From DASQTB01 sp035642095 (GTDB lineage: Bacteria; Actinomycetota; UBA4738; CALAEC01), in contig DASQTB010000040.1 in the NCBI GenBank assembly GCA_035642095.1, positions 1 to 12,012 of the forward strand: a stretch of 12,012 nucleotides of DNA, in the 5' to 3' direction. How positions within the stretch are numbered: the stretch's first letter is position 1; each line of letters begins with the position of its first letter. Position numbers and translations under genes: made by a program. Below the pieces are notes generated by a model. The model searched no databases. It saw only the letters and a list, made by a program, of their open reading frames with translations, and had not been told where the DNA came from. Shown here in pieces: positions 1 through 6,842 of the stretch.

Positions 1-1
1 G

Positions 2-520
2 GGGCCAGAGCGGGTCATCGTGGGGACCGCGGCGGCGGTGAAGGACTTCGGTCCCCGCCGAGTCGATCTGGTGGCGGTGCTCGATGCGGACCGGGCTCGC
101 CGGCGGCCCGGGGTGGCCGCCCCGGAGCAAGCCCTGGCCACGTGGATGGAGGCCGCCGCCTGGGCCGGTCCGAAGAAGGACGGCGGGCGTGCTCTGGTCC
201 AGACCTCGAACCCGTCCGACCCCGCCGTCCAGGCCCTGATCAGGTGGGACCCATGGCACTTCCACCGAGTCGAGCGGCGGCGGCGGGAGGAGGCCGGCTT
301 CCCGACCGGCCACCCCGTGTTCCGGGTCCATGGGTCGCCGGACCTGCCCGAGGCCCTCGCCGCGCTGTCTCCGGCGACCCTGTTGTCCTCGGGCGCCGAC
401 GGGCAGACGGTATGCTTGGTGGCGCTGCGGCCCGACGCGGTTCCTCGGTTCCGGGAGCGGGTCCTGGCCTGGACGGGGGACGGGACCGTGACCCGGGTGG
501 AGGCAGAGCCGCAGCTCTGA
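2..520 (+). CDS. priA: Replication restart protein PriA, C-terminal part (5' end outside window)
   Basis: An open frame runs in from the left edge (first full codon at 2) and gives 172 residues before the TGA at 518-520. Read from the edge it shows ERVIVGTAAAVKDFG, then DLVAVLDADRA, then ALVQTSNPSDPAVQALIRWDP, the order seen in the C-terminal half of PriA. PriA reloads the replicative helicase at stalled forks. In standard PriA the DAD segment is followed by an arginine-finger motif resembling QVAGRAGR; here the equivalent stretch reads ATWMEAAAWAGPKKDGGR and that motif is absent. Actinobacterial PriA proteins are known to lack recognisable helicase motifs, so this supports the taxonomic assignment and suggests a structural rather than helicase role. 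The ATG at 20 is an internal methionine-like position, not the start. The def gene follows after 4 bp. Identification rests on family resemblance without a search. Confidence 0.82.
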   Translation, partial: GPERVIVGTAAAVKDFGPRRVDLVAVLDADRARRRPGVAAPEQALATWMEAAAWAGPKKDGGRALVQTSNPSDPAVQALIRWDPWHFHRVERRRREEAGFPTGHPVFRVHGSPDLPEALAALSPATLLSSGADGQTVCLVALRPDAVPRFRERVLAWTGDGTVTRVEAEPQL

Positions 521-524
521 TCGC

Positions 525-1055
525 ATGTCGGTGCTTCCGATCCGCACGTTCGGCGACCCGGTCCTCCGGGAGCCCGCTCGGCCCGTCGAGGATTTCGACG
601 AGGCCCTTCGCCGCCTGGCCGACGACATGGTGACCACGATGCGAGAGGCTCCCGGAGTGGGCCTGGCCGCGCCCCAGGTGGGCCGGCCCATCCGTCTCAT
701 CGTGTTCGACCTGGGCGACGAGGAGGGAGCCCGGGTCCTGGCCAACCCGGTGCTCAGCAACGAGTGGGGGGAGCAGCTCGGCGAGGAAGGATGCCTGTCC
801 ATCCCGGGCCTCTACTACCCGGTGAAGCGGTGGATGAAGGTGTGGGCAGAAGGGTTCGATCTCTCCGGCCGGGAGGTCCAGTACGCGGCCCGGGAGCTCC
901 TGGCCCGGGTCCTCCAGCACGAGGTCGACCACCTCAACGGCGTACTTTTCATCGACCGGCTCGATGCGGAGCATCGGTCCGAGGCCATGGCGGCCATCCG
1001 TGACCAGGCCCTGGGCCTGGTCACTCCGGCCCACGACCCTTCCCGAGCGCTGTAG
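525..1055 (+). CDS. def: Peptide deformylase
   Basis: The 176-residue protein carries all three deformylase motifs: GVGLAAPQVG at residues 44-53, EEGCLSIPG at 87-95 and LQHEVDHLNG at 130-139. The expected metal ligands are Cys90, His132 and His136, with Glu133 as the catalytic residue. It removes the formyl group from N-terminal methionine of new cytoplasmic proteins. Length is normal for an actinobacterial enzyme, with a short C-terminal extension after the active-site helix. The ATG at 525 lies 4 bp after the priA stop with no strong Shine-Dalgarno sequence, so translation is probably coupled to priA. The fmt gene, which adds the group that Def removes, follows after 6 bp; this pairing is common in bacteria. 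Confidence 0.96.
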   Translation: MSVLPIRTFGDPVLREPARPVEDFDEALRRLADDMVTTMREAPGVGLAAPQVGRPIRLIVFDLGDEEGARVLANPVLSNEWGEQLGEEGCLSIPGLYYPVKRWMKVWAEGFDLSGREVQYAARELLARVLQHEVDHLNGVLFIDRLDAEHRSEAMAAIRDQALGLVTPAHDPSRAL

Positions 1056-1061
1056 GCCCCG

Positions 1062-1982
1062 GTGCGGGTGGCGTACCTGGGGAACGACCGCCGGTCGGTT
1101 CCCCCCCTGCGAGCGTTGCTCGGCTCGCGGCACGAGGTCGTCCTGGTGATCACGCGCGATCCCCGCCCGGCCGGCCGGGGCGGCCCGGAGAGGGCCACGG
1201 CGGTGGCGGAAGCCGCTCGGGACCGGGGCCTCCCCATGCTGGAGACCCCGACCGTCAAGGGGGGCGAGGGCCTGGACCGGCTCCGGGCCGCGGGATCGGA
1301 TGCGCTCGTCGTGGTGGCCTACGGCGAGATCCTCCCGGCGGAGGTGCTGGCCATCCCCCGGATCGCTCCGCTCAACGTGCACTTCTCGCTGTTGCCGACC
1401 CTCCGGGGAGCGGACCCCGTGCGCCGGGCCATCCTCGACGGCCTGGACCGGACCGGTGTGACCACCATCCGGATGGACGAGGGCATGGATACCGGCCCCA
1501 TCCTTCTCCAGGTGGAGGAGCCGATCCGTGACGAGGACGATGCCGGCTCGCTGGGAGCCCGGCTGGCCGAGGTCGGTGGAGGGCTGCTGGTTGAGACGCT
1601 CGACGGGCTGGAGGCCGGAACCGTCCAGGAGCGTCCCCAGCGGGGTGTGGCCACCGTGGCCCCGAAGCTATCGCGGGAGGAGGAGTGGATCGACTGGACG
1701 GAGCCGGCGGAGGTCGTGTGGCGCCGAGTGCGGGCCCTCGCCCCGGACCCCGGGGCCCGGACCCGGTACCGGGGTCGGGTGGTCAAGGTGGCCCGGGTTC
1801 GGCCCGGCCGGGCCGAGGGACGACCCGGCACGGTGGTCGAGGTTTCCAAGCACCGCCTGATGGTGGGGTGTGGTCGAGAAGCGGTGAGCCTGGAGCACGT
1901 CGTCCCGGAGGGGCGTCCCGGGATGAGCGGCCCGGAGTTCGCCCGGGGCCGGGGGGTGGCCGTCGGGGACCGGTTCGGCTAG
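1062..1982 (+). CDS. fmt: Methionyl-tRNA formyltransferase
   Basis: The 306-residue protein begins at a GTG and opens with MRVAYLGND, matching the N-terminus of the family. The formyltransferase signature NVHFSLLPTLRGADPV lies at residues 105-120. Asn105, His107 and Asp143 (in MDEGMDTGPIL) correspond to the catalytic residues of the E. coli enzyme (Asn106, His108, Asp144). From about residue 200 (APKLSREEEWIDWTEPA) the C-terminal OB-fold domain that grips the initiator tRNA is present and complete. The enzyme formylates Met-tRNAfMet using 10-formyl-tetrahydrofolate. It sits 6 bp after def and is very likely co-transcribed with it. The 16S rRNA methyltransferase gene rsmB/sun, which often follows fmt, is not here; rpe comes next after 56 bp. 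Confidence 0.96.
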   Translation: MRVAYLGNDRRSVPPLRALLGSRHEVVLVITRDPRPAGRGGPERATAVAEAARDRGLPMLETPTVKGGEGLDRLRAAGSDALVVVAYGEILPAEVLAIPRIAPLNVHFSLLPTLRGADPVRRAILDGLDRTGVTTIRMDEGMDTGPILLQVEEPIRDEDDAGSLGARLAEVGGGLLVETLDGLEAGTVQERPQRGVATVAPKLSREEEWIDWTEPAEVVWRRVRALAPDPGARTRYRGRVVKVARVRPGRAEGRPGTVVEVSKHRLMVGCGREAVSLEHVVPEGRPGMSGPEFARGRGVAVGDRFG

Positions 1983-2022
1983 ATCCGATTTACGGCCGGT
2001 CGCCGCCGCCCGATACGGAGCC

Positions 2023-2028
2023 TAGAAT
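2023..2028 (+). promoter_or_regulatory. Possible -10 box upstream of rpe
   Basis: TAGAAT at 2023-2028 resembles a sigma-70 type -10 hexamer (TANNNT) and lies 10 nt before the rpe ATG at 2039. No convincing -35 element is seen at 16-18 bp spacing. No Shine-Dalgarno sequence precedes the ATG, so transcription from here would give an almost leaderless mRNA, which is common in actinobacteria. Transcription from the priA-def-fmt side could also read through. Confidence 0.4.
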
Positions 2029-2038
2029 CCGCGGCGGC

Positions 2039-2704
2039 ATGCTTCCCGCTCGTCTCGCCGCCTCCGTCCTTTCGGCCGACTTCGCCCGCCTCGGTGAGCA
2101 GGTCAAGGCGGTCGAACCCCATGCCGACATCATTCATGTAGACGTGATGGACGCCCACTTCGTGCCACCTCTAACGATCGGGCCGGTGGTGGTGGAATCG
2201 CTCCGCCCGGTGACCGATCGGACGCTGCACGCCCACCTGATGGTGGATGCGCCGGAGGCTCTGCTCGAGGACTTCGCCTCGGCCGGGACGGACATCGTGA
2301 CGTTCCACCTCGAGGCGGCATCCGACCCGGGGAGGGTGGTCCGGCTGGCCGGCGATCGGGGGATGGCCGCGGGGATCGCCGTCAACCCCGAGACCGACGT
2401 CCACGGCGTGTTCCCGTACCTGGAGGGCCTGGACAACGTGATCGTGATGACGCTGGAGCGGACCGGATGGGCCGGGCAGCCCTTCAACGAGGAGATGCTC
2501 CCGAAGGTGGAAGCGGTGCGGAAGGAGATCGACCGACGAGAGCTCTCGGTCGACGTGGTCGTCGACGGAGGCATCGACGAGAGCACCGGACGGAGGTGCA
2601 TCGCCGCGGGTGCCACGGTGCTGGCCGCCGCGTCGTCGGTGTTCAAGGCGTCCGATCCCGGCGACGCCGCCCGCCGACTCTCGCTGGTGGCTCGGGGGGC
2701 GTGA
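2039..2704 (+). CDS. rpe: Ribulose-phosphate 3-epimerase
   Basis: The 221-residue TIM-barrel protein starts MLPARLAASVLSADFARLG, the standard N-terminus of this family. It continues with IIHVDVMDAHFVPPLTIGP, which carries the metal-binding His and Asp. It also has HLMVDAPE, TFHLEAA (metal His), VMTLERTGWAGQPF and DVVVDGGID (second Asp). It interconverts ribulose 5-phosphate and xylulose 5-phosphate in the cytoplasm. Ribulose 5-phosphate is also the RibB substrate for the riboflavin operon just downstream. The family usually has VMSVNPGFGGQ where this protein has VMTLERTGWAGQ, a variant seen in some actinobacterial members. The frame is open upstream to 1685, but that stretch is fmt in another frame; the conserved N-terminus fixes the start at 2039. 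Confidence 0.94.
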   Translation: MLPARLAASVLSADFARLGEQVKAVEPHADIIHVDVMDAHFVPPLTIGPVVVESLRPVTDRTLHAHLMVDAPEALLEDFASAGTDIVTFHLEAASDPGRVVRLAGDRGMAAGIAVNPETDVHGVFPYLEGLDNVIVMTLERTGWAGQPFNEEMLPKVEAVRKEIDRRELSVDVVVDGGIDESTGRRCIAAGATVLAAASSVFKASDPGDAARRLSLVARGA

Positions 2705-3690
2705 TGGGAGAGCGGGTGCTGGTCGTCGATGACGATCCGGACATCGCCCGGTTCATCGAGGTCAACCTGCGGACCCACGGGTTCGAGGTCCACCTGGCCT
2801 CGGACGGCGTGGAGGCCCTGGAGCAGGTCCAGGAAATCGAGCCGGACCTGGTCTTGGTCGACGTAATGATGCCGCGCATGGATGGCTTCCAGGTCGTGGA
2901 TCGGCTGCGGTCGGATCCGCGCACCGCGAACGTGTCGATCATCATGCTCACGGCCAAGGCCCTCACCGCGGACAAGGTCCTGGGGATCACCACGGGGGCC
3001 GACGACTACATCATCAAGCCCTTCGATCCGGTGGAGCTGGTGGCCAGGGTGAAGGGAACGCTCCGTCGGGCCAGAGAGATGCGAGCCGTCTCGCCGCTCA
3101 CGGGGCTTCCGGGGAACGCCAGCATCCAGGACGAGCTCCGGGCCCGGATCGAAGACGGACGGCCGTTCGCCTTGCTCTACGCGGATCTCGACAACTTCAA
3201 GGCCTACAACGACCACTACGGGTTCCTCCGCGGCGACGAGGCCCTCCGGGCGGTCGGCCGGGTCGTCCAGGAGGTCGCCCTGGAGGTCGGCGGGAGCGGC
3301 GTCTTCGTGGGGCACCTGGGCGGCGATGACTTCGTGTTGATCTCCCAGGTCGAGCAGGCCGAGCCGCTGTGCCGCGGCCTGATCGCCCGGTGCGCCAGGG
3401 AGGTCCCCCTCCTCTACGATCCGGAGGACCGGGAGCGGGGCTACGTCGAGGTAGAGAGTCGCCAGGGCCGCTTGGAGCGGTTCCCCCTGTTGTCGATCTC
3501 GATCGGCGTGGCCACGACCGCCCGCCGCCGGTTCTCTCACCCGGGCGAGGCCGTGACCATCGCCACCGAGCTGAAAGAGTTCGCCAAGCGGACCGAAGGG
3601 TCGGGCTTCGTGATCGAGCGCCGTACGGCCGAGGAGTCGGTCGACGAGCCCGCCGCCGCTCCCCCTTCCGCCGGACCGGCCGGAGGGTAA
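2704..3690 (+). CDS. Response regulator: REC domain plus variant GGDEF (GGDDF) domain
   Basis: The 328-residue protein has a complete N-terminal receiver domain (about residues 3-122): acidic pair Asp10/Asp11, phosphoacceptor Asp53 in LVDVMMPRMDG, Thr83 in MLTAKA, and Lys105 in IIKPFDP. A GGDEF-fold domain follows from about 130 (PLTGLPGN), with LLYADLDNFKAYND at 158-170, RGDEALRAVG at 176-185, GGDDF at 206-210 and SISIGVAT at 264-271. The signature is GGDDF instead of GG(D/E)EF, and no RxxD inhibitory site precedes it. Diguanylate cyclase activity is therefore uncertain; it may bind a nucleotide without turnover. The C-terminus is a Pro/Ala/Gly-rich tail. The ATG at 2704 overlaps the rpe stop (TGATG), so the two are translationally coupled; a GTG at 2701 is an in-frame alternative. 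A partner kinase is not identifiable. Confidence 0.9.
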   Translation: MGERVLVVDDDPDIARFIEVNLRTHGFEVHLASDGVEALEQVQEIEPDLVLVDVMMPRMDGFQVVDRLRSDPRTANVSIIMLTAKALTADKVLGITTGADDYIIKPFDPVELVARVKGTLRRAREMRAVSPLTGLPGNASIQDELRARIEDGRPFALLYADLDNFKAYNDHYGFLRGDEALRAVGRVVQEVALEVGGSGVFVGHLGGDDFVLISQVEQAEPLCRGLIARCAREVPLLYDPEDRERGYVEVESRQGRLERFPLLSISIGVATTARRRFSHPGEAVTIATELKEFAKRTEGSGFVIERRTAEESVDEPAAAPPSAGPAGG

Positions 3691-3704
3691 GGCGCCGACC
3701 GGGG

Positions 3705-3710
3705 TATACT
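3705..3710 (+). promoter_or_regulatory. -10 box of the riboflavin operon promoter
   Basis: TATACT at 3705-3710 is a near-consensus -10 hexamer. Initiation about 7-10 nt downstream would begin the transcript at the base of the FMN riboswitch P1 helix at 3721, so the placement fits. The -35 region is GC-rich and does not resemble TTGACA. The same hexamer TATACT occurs in the infC promoter at 9228-9233. Confidence 0.6.
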
Positions 3711-3720
3711 CCAAGTCGAA

Positions 3721-3849
3721 GCTCGTCTTCGGGGCGGGGTGCAACTCCCCACCGGCGGTGACAGTCCGCGACCCCCTGGAGGCCGTCCAGGGGTTGACCC
3801 GGCGAAACTCCGGGACCGACGGTGACAGTCCGGATGGGAGAAGGCGAGT
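3721..3849 (+). ncRNA. FMN riboswitch (RFN element)
   Basis: The conserved RFN blocks are present in order: GGGGCGGGGTGCAACTCCCC from 3731, ACCGGCGGTGACAGTCCGCG ending at 3770, GCGAAACTCC from 3802, ACCGACGGTGACAGTCCGG ending at 3833, and ATGGGAGAAGG ending at 3844. P1 pairs 3721-3730 with 3840-3849 (10 bp including two G-U pairs). The variable stem-loop is CCCCTGGA (3773-3780) with TCCAGGGG (3786-3793) around a 5-nt loop. The element senses FMN and normally represses riboflavin synthesis genes. It lies 59 nt upstream of ribD and just downstream of a -10 box, so it should control the whole rib operon. Confidence 0.96.
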
Positions 3850-3878
3850 GGCGGGCGCGCGTGCGCCGACGCCCTCGC
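3844..3878 (+). promoter_or_regulatory. Long hairpin overlapping riboswitch P1 (putative expression platform)
   Basis: GCGAG (3844-3848) pairs with CTCGC (3874-3878), GGCG (3850-3853) with CGCC (3870-3873), and GGCGC (3854-3858) with GCGCC (3863-3867) around loop GCGT. This makes a 14-bp near-continuous stem. Its base reuses bases 3844-3848 of the 3' strand of P1, so the full hairpin and full P1 exclude each other. No U-run follows, so it is not a standard intrinsic terminator. Control could be translational or Rho-dependent; the mechanism is inferred. Confidence 0.5.
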
Positions 3879-3908
3879 ATCCCTCCGCCCCGGGAACGAC
3901 GGTGATGC

Positions 3909-5009
3909 ATGGACGACGTCTGGATGCGGAGGGCGCTCGAGCTGGCCGCCCGAGGAACCGGGTTGGTCTCGCCCAACCCCCTGGTCGGCGCGGTCGTGGT
4001 TCGAGACGGCGAGGTCGTGGGGGAGGGCTGGCACCGGGGGGCGGGCCGACCGCACGCCGAGGTGGTCGCCCTCGAGGCCGCCGGCGACCGGGCCCGCGGA
4101 TCCACGCTGTACGTGACCCTGGAACCCTGCTCCCACTACGGGAGGACGCCGCCCTGCGCCCCGCGGGTCGTCTCCTCGGGCGTGTCCAGGGTGGTGGCCG
4201 CCCTTCGTGATCCCAACCCTCAGGTCGACGGCGACGGGTTCCGGGTGCTCCGCAAGGCGGGGATCGAGGTCACCGAAGGGATCCTGGCCGGCGAGGCCGG
4301 TCGTCAGAACGCCGCCTTCGTGACGCACCTGCGCACCGGGCTGCCGCTTGTGATCCTCAAGATGGCGGCGTCGCTGGACGGGAAGGTGGCGGCCAGGGAT
4401 GGGTCGTCGCGGTGGATCACCGGCGAGGACGCTCGCCGGGAGGTGCACCGCATGCGGGCAGCGTGTGACGCCATCCTGGTCGGTGCAGGGACGGCGTTCC
4501 GCGACGACCCCTCGCTCACTGCTCGGCTCCCGCGGCCCGTCGAACGGCCGCCCCTCCGGGTGATCGTCGACGGGCGGGGGATCGTGCCGGAGACCCATGC
4601 GGTGTTCGCCGACGGCCGGGCGCCGACCCTCGTGGCCACGACGGATGGAGCACCCGAGGCCCGCCGGAGGGCGTGGAGCCTGGCCGGGGCAGAGGTGTTG
4701 ATCCTCGACGACGTCGGATCGGCGCTCATCCCCCTGGACGCCCTCCTCTCCGAGTTGGGCAAGCGAGATGTCCAGCGCCTGCTGGTCGAGGGGGGACCGA
4801 CGCTGGCCTGGGAGCTCGTCGCCCGTGATCTGGTGGACGAGATCGTGCTGTTCTTCGCTCCGATCCTGGTCGGGGGGCAGGAGGCCCCCAGCATCCTGAT
4901 GGGAGGGGGGATCCCCACGATCGGCCGCCCGGTCGGGCTCGACATCGTCGAGGTGTCACCGATCGGACGCGACATCAAGGTGGTGGCTCGTGTTCACCGG
5001 GATCGTTGA
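3909..5009 (+). CDS. ribD: Bifunctional riboflavin biosynthesis deaminase/reductase RibD
   Basis: This 366-residue protein catalyses the second and third steps from GTP: deamination of the pyrimidine, then NADPH reduction of the ribosyl side chain. The N-terminal deaminase domain (about 1-145) has the zinc site His49-Ala-Glu51 and PCSHYGRTPPC at 73-83 (Cys74, Cys83). SPNPLVGAVVV at 21-31 is typical of the family. The reductase domain (about 146-366) has LKMAASLDGKVA at 150-161, GSSRWITG at 165-172, ILVGAGTAFRDDP at 189-201 and LLVEGGPTLA at 291-300. The start is the ATG at 3909; an ATG at 3905 is out of frame. The ribosome-binding region is weak (GGTG at 3901-3904), consistent with riboswitch control. 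It overlaps ribE by 20 bp. Confidence 0.96.
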   Translation: MDDVWMRRALELAARGTGLVSPNPLVGAVVVRDGEVVGEGWHRGAGRPHAEVVALEAAGDRARGSTLYVTLEPCSHYGRTPPCAPRVVSSGVSRVVAALRDPNPQVDGDGFRVLRKAGIEVTEGILAGEAGRQNAAFVTHLRTGLPLVILKMAASLDGKVAARDGSSRWITGEDARREVHRMRAACDAILVGAGTAFRDDPSLTARLPRPVERPPLRVIVDGRGIVPETHAVFADGRAPTLVATTDGAPEARRRAWSLAGAEVLILDDVGSALIPLDALLSELGKRDVQRLLVEGGPTLAWELVARDLVDEIVLFFAPILVGGQEAPSILMGGGIPTIGRPVGLDIVEVSPIGRDIKVVARVHRDR

Positions 5010-5583
5010 GGAACGGGGGACGGTCCTGGCCTGCGGCCCCGGACCGTCCGGCCCGCGGCTCGAGGTCGCCTGCCGGATCGTGGCCGAAGATGCCGCGCCG
5101 GGCGTATCCGTGGCGGTCAACGGCGTGTGCCTCACCGTGGTGGATCGCACCGAGGGAGCGCTGGCCTTCGATCTCGGGGCCGAGACGACCGCCCGGTCCA
5201 CCCTGGGCGAGCTCGGGGCCGGGGACGCGGTGAACCTGGAGCGCCCCGTCACGCTGGCCGCCCGTCTGGGAGGGCACCTGGTCCAGGGCCACGTGGACGG
5301 AACCGGCACCGTCGTGGCCCGCCGGGACGACGGGGACGGCGGAAGCGTCTTTCGGATCCGGGCTCCGCGTGGGTTCGAGCGCTACGTGGTGGAGAAAGGT
5401 TCGATCGCCGTGGACGGCGTCAGCCTGACGGTCGCGGCCGCGAAGGACGATGGGTTCACCGTGGTGCTGATCCCCCACACCCTTGCGGTCACCACGCTGG
5501 GAGGCCGGCGGCCCGGCGATCGGGTGAACGTCGAGGTCGACGTGGTGGCCAAGTACGTCGAGCGACTGGTGGGGAGTACGTGA
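4990..5583 (+). CDS. ribE: Riboflavin synthase alpha subunit
   Basis: The 197-residue protein begins at GTG (4990) with the signature MFTGIVEERG, which fixes the start inside the ribD 3' end. It is built from two lumazine-binding repeats. The first has VNGVCLTV (43-50) and GGHLVQGHVDGTG (94-106). The second has KGSIAVDGVSLTV (136-148), IPHTLAVTTL (161-170) and a C-terminal helix segment VDVVAKYVERL. The trimeric enzyme dismutates two 6,7-dimethyl-8-ribityllumazine molecules into riboflavin and the pyrimidine substrate of RibH. AAGG at 4977-4980 within the ribD coding region may serve as ribosome-binding site. Its stop overlaps the ribBA start (TGATG). Some nomenclatures call this gene ribC. 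Confidence 0.96.
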   Translation: MFTGIVEERGTVLACGPGPSGPRLEVACRIVAEDAAPGVSVAVNGVCLTVVDRTEGALAFDLGAETTARSTLGELGAGDAVNLERPVTLAARLGGHLVQGHVDGTGTVVARRDDGDGGSVFRIRAPRGFERYVVEKGSIAVDGVSLTVAAAKDDGFTVVLIPHTLAVTTLGGRRPGDRVNVEVDVVAKYVERLVGST

Positions 5584-6842
5584 TGAGCGACGAGTCGGCG
5601 GTCACCGCGATCCAACCCGCGTCGATATTCGGCACCGTGGAGGAGGCCATCGAGGACATCCGCGAGGGACGGATGGTGATCGTGGTCGACGACGTCGACC
5701 GGGAGAACGAGGGCGATCTGATCCTGGCCGCGGAGAAGGCCACTCCGGAGGCTCTGGCGTTCATGATTCGGCACACCAGCGGGGTGGTGTGCATGCCCAT
5801 CGTGGGGGAGCGGCTGGACGAGCTGAACATCCCGCTGATGGTCACGGGGAGCGAGGACCTCCAGCGCACCGCGTTTACCGTCTCGGTCGACGTGGTCCAC
5901 GGGACGACCACGGGGATCTCCGCCGCGGACCGGACGGCCACCATCCGGGCCATGATCGATGAGCACACGAAGCCGTCCGACCTGGTCCGCCCGGGGCACG
6001 TTTTCCCTCTCCGGTACCGGGAGGGAGGCGTCCTCAAGCGGGCCGGCCACACCGAGGCCGCGGTGGATCTGGCCCGGCTGGCCGGGTTGTACCCCGCCGG
6101 GGCGCTGGGCGAGATCGTCAACGACGACGGGTCCATGGCCAGGCTCCCGGAGCTGGCCCGGTTCGCCAAGGCCCACGGCCTGAGGATCATCTCCATCGCC
6201 GGCCTGATCGAGTACCGGCGCCGGCGGGAACGCCTGGTGGAGCAGGTGGGCGAGGCCCGGATCCCCACGATCTACGGCGAGTTCAACACCAGGGCGTTCG
6301 AGAGCCTGGTCGACGGCCGGATCCACGTGGCCATGATCCTCGGAGAGGTGGGCGATGGACGGGGAATCCTGGTTCGGGTGCACTCGGAGTGCCTGACCGG
6401 CGACGTCTTTCACTCGCTCCGGTGCGACTGCGGGACCCAGCTCGACGACGCCCTGGGCAAGATCGGGGCGGCGGGCCGGGGCGTCCTCCTGTACATCCGG
6501 GGCCACGAGGGCCGGGCCATCGGACTGCCCCACAAGCTCCGGGCGTACCGGCTCCAGGAGCAGGGCCGAGACACGGTCGAGGCCAACCAGGAGCTCGGGT
6601 TCCCGCCGGATCCGCGCGACTACGGGATCGGGGCCCAGATCCTGTACGAGGTCGGGGTCCGGTCGATGCGGCTCCTGACCAACAACCCGGCCAAGCGAGC
6701 CGGCCTGGAGGGATACGGGCTGTCGATCCTGGAGCGGGTCCCGCTCCAGACCCGTCCCACCGAGCACAACCTGGCCTACCTCAAGGCCAAGCGGGAGAAG
6801 CTGGGACACCTGCTGGACAACCTGGAGGAGGGTGGGGGATGA
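5583..6842 (+). CDS. ribBA: Bifunctional DHBP synthase / GTP cyclohydrolase II
   Basis: The 419-residue protein provides both entry reactions of riboflavin synthesis. The N-terminal RibB domain (about 14-212) makes 3,4-dihydroxy-2-butanone 4-phosphate from ribulose 5-phosphate. It shows DDVDRENEGDL (36-46), TTGISAADRT (109-118), RPGHVFPLR (136-144) and GHTEAAVDLARLAGL (155-169). The C-terminal RibA domain (about 215-410) opens GTP; RVHSECLTGDVFHSLRCDC at 265-283 supplies the zinc ligands Cys270, Cys281 and Cys283, followed by RGHEGRAIGL (306-315) and DYGIGAQIL. Both halves look intact. The start ATG shares bases with the ribE stop, with GGGGAG at 5571-5576 as Shine-Dalgarno; the frame is open upstream to 5127 but that is ribE in another frame. 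Its stop overlaps the ribH start (ATGA). Confidence 0.97.
   Translation: MSDESAVTAIQPASIFGTVEEAIEDIREGRMVIVVDDVDRENEGDLILAAEKATPEALAFMIRHTSGVVCMPIVGERLDELNIPLMVTGSEDLQRTAFTVSVDVVHGTTTGISAADRTATIRAMIDEHTKPSDLVRPGHVFPLRYREGGVLKRAGHTEAAVDLARLAGLYPAGALGEIVNDDGSMARLPELARFAKAHGLRIISIAGLIEYRRRRERLVEQVGEARIPTIYGEFNTRAFESLVDGRIHVAMILGEVGDGRGILVRVHSECLTGDVFHSLRCDCGTQLDDALGKIGAAGRGVLLYIRGHEGRAIGLPHKLRAYRLQEQGRDTVEANQELGFPPDPRDYGIGAQILYEVGVRSMRLLTNNPAKRAGLEGYGLSILERVPLQTRPTEHNLAYLKAKREKLGHLLDNLEEGGG

Noticed and set aside
240..1382. Minus-strand open frame of 380 codons opposite priA, def and fmt
   Set aside because: It crosses three well-supported genes, is rich in Arg, Pro and Gly, and shows no domain motif.
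2134..3744. Long minus-strand open frame (536 codons) across rpe and the response regulator gene
   Set aside because: It is antisense to two genes with clear domain motifs, its translation has no recognisable family features, and long antisense frames are expected at this GC content.
3850..3873. Classical intrinsic terminator after the FMN riboswitch
   Set aside because: The hairpin is strong but is followed by CTCGCATCCCTCC, with no run of T, so it is reported only as a possible regulatory hairpin.
5382..6809. Minus-strand open frame of 475 codons opposite ribE and ribBA
   Set aside because: It mirrors ribBA codons and has no family signature, while ribBA carries all catalytic motifs of both enzymes.
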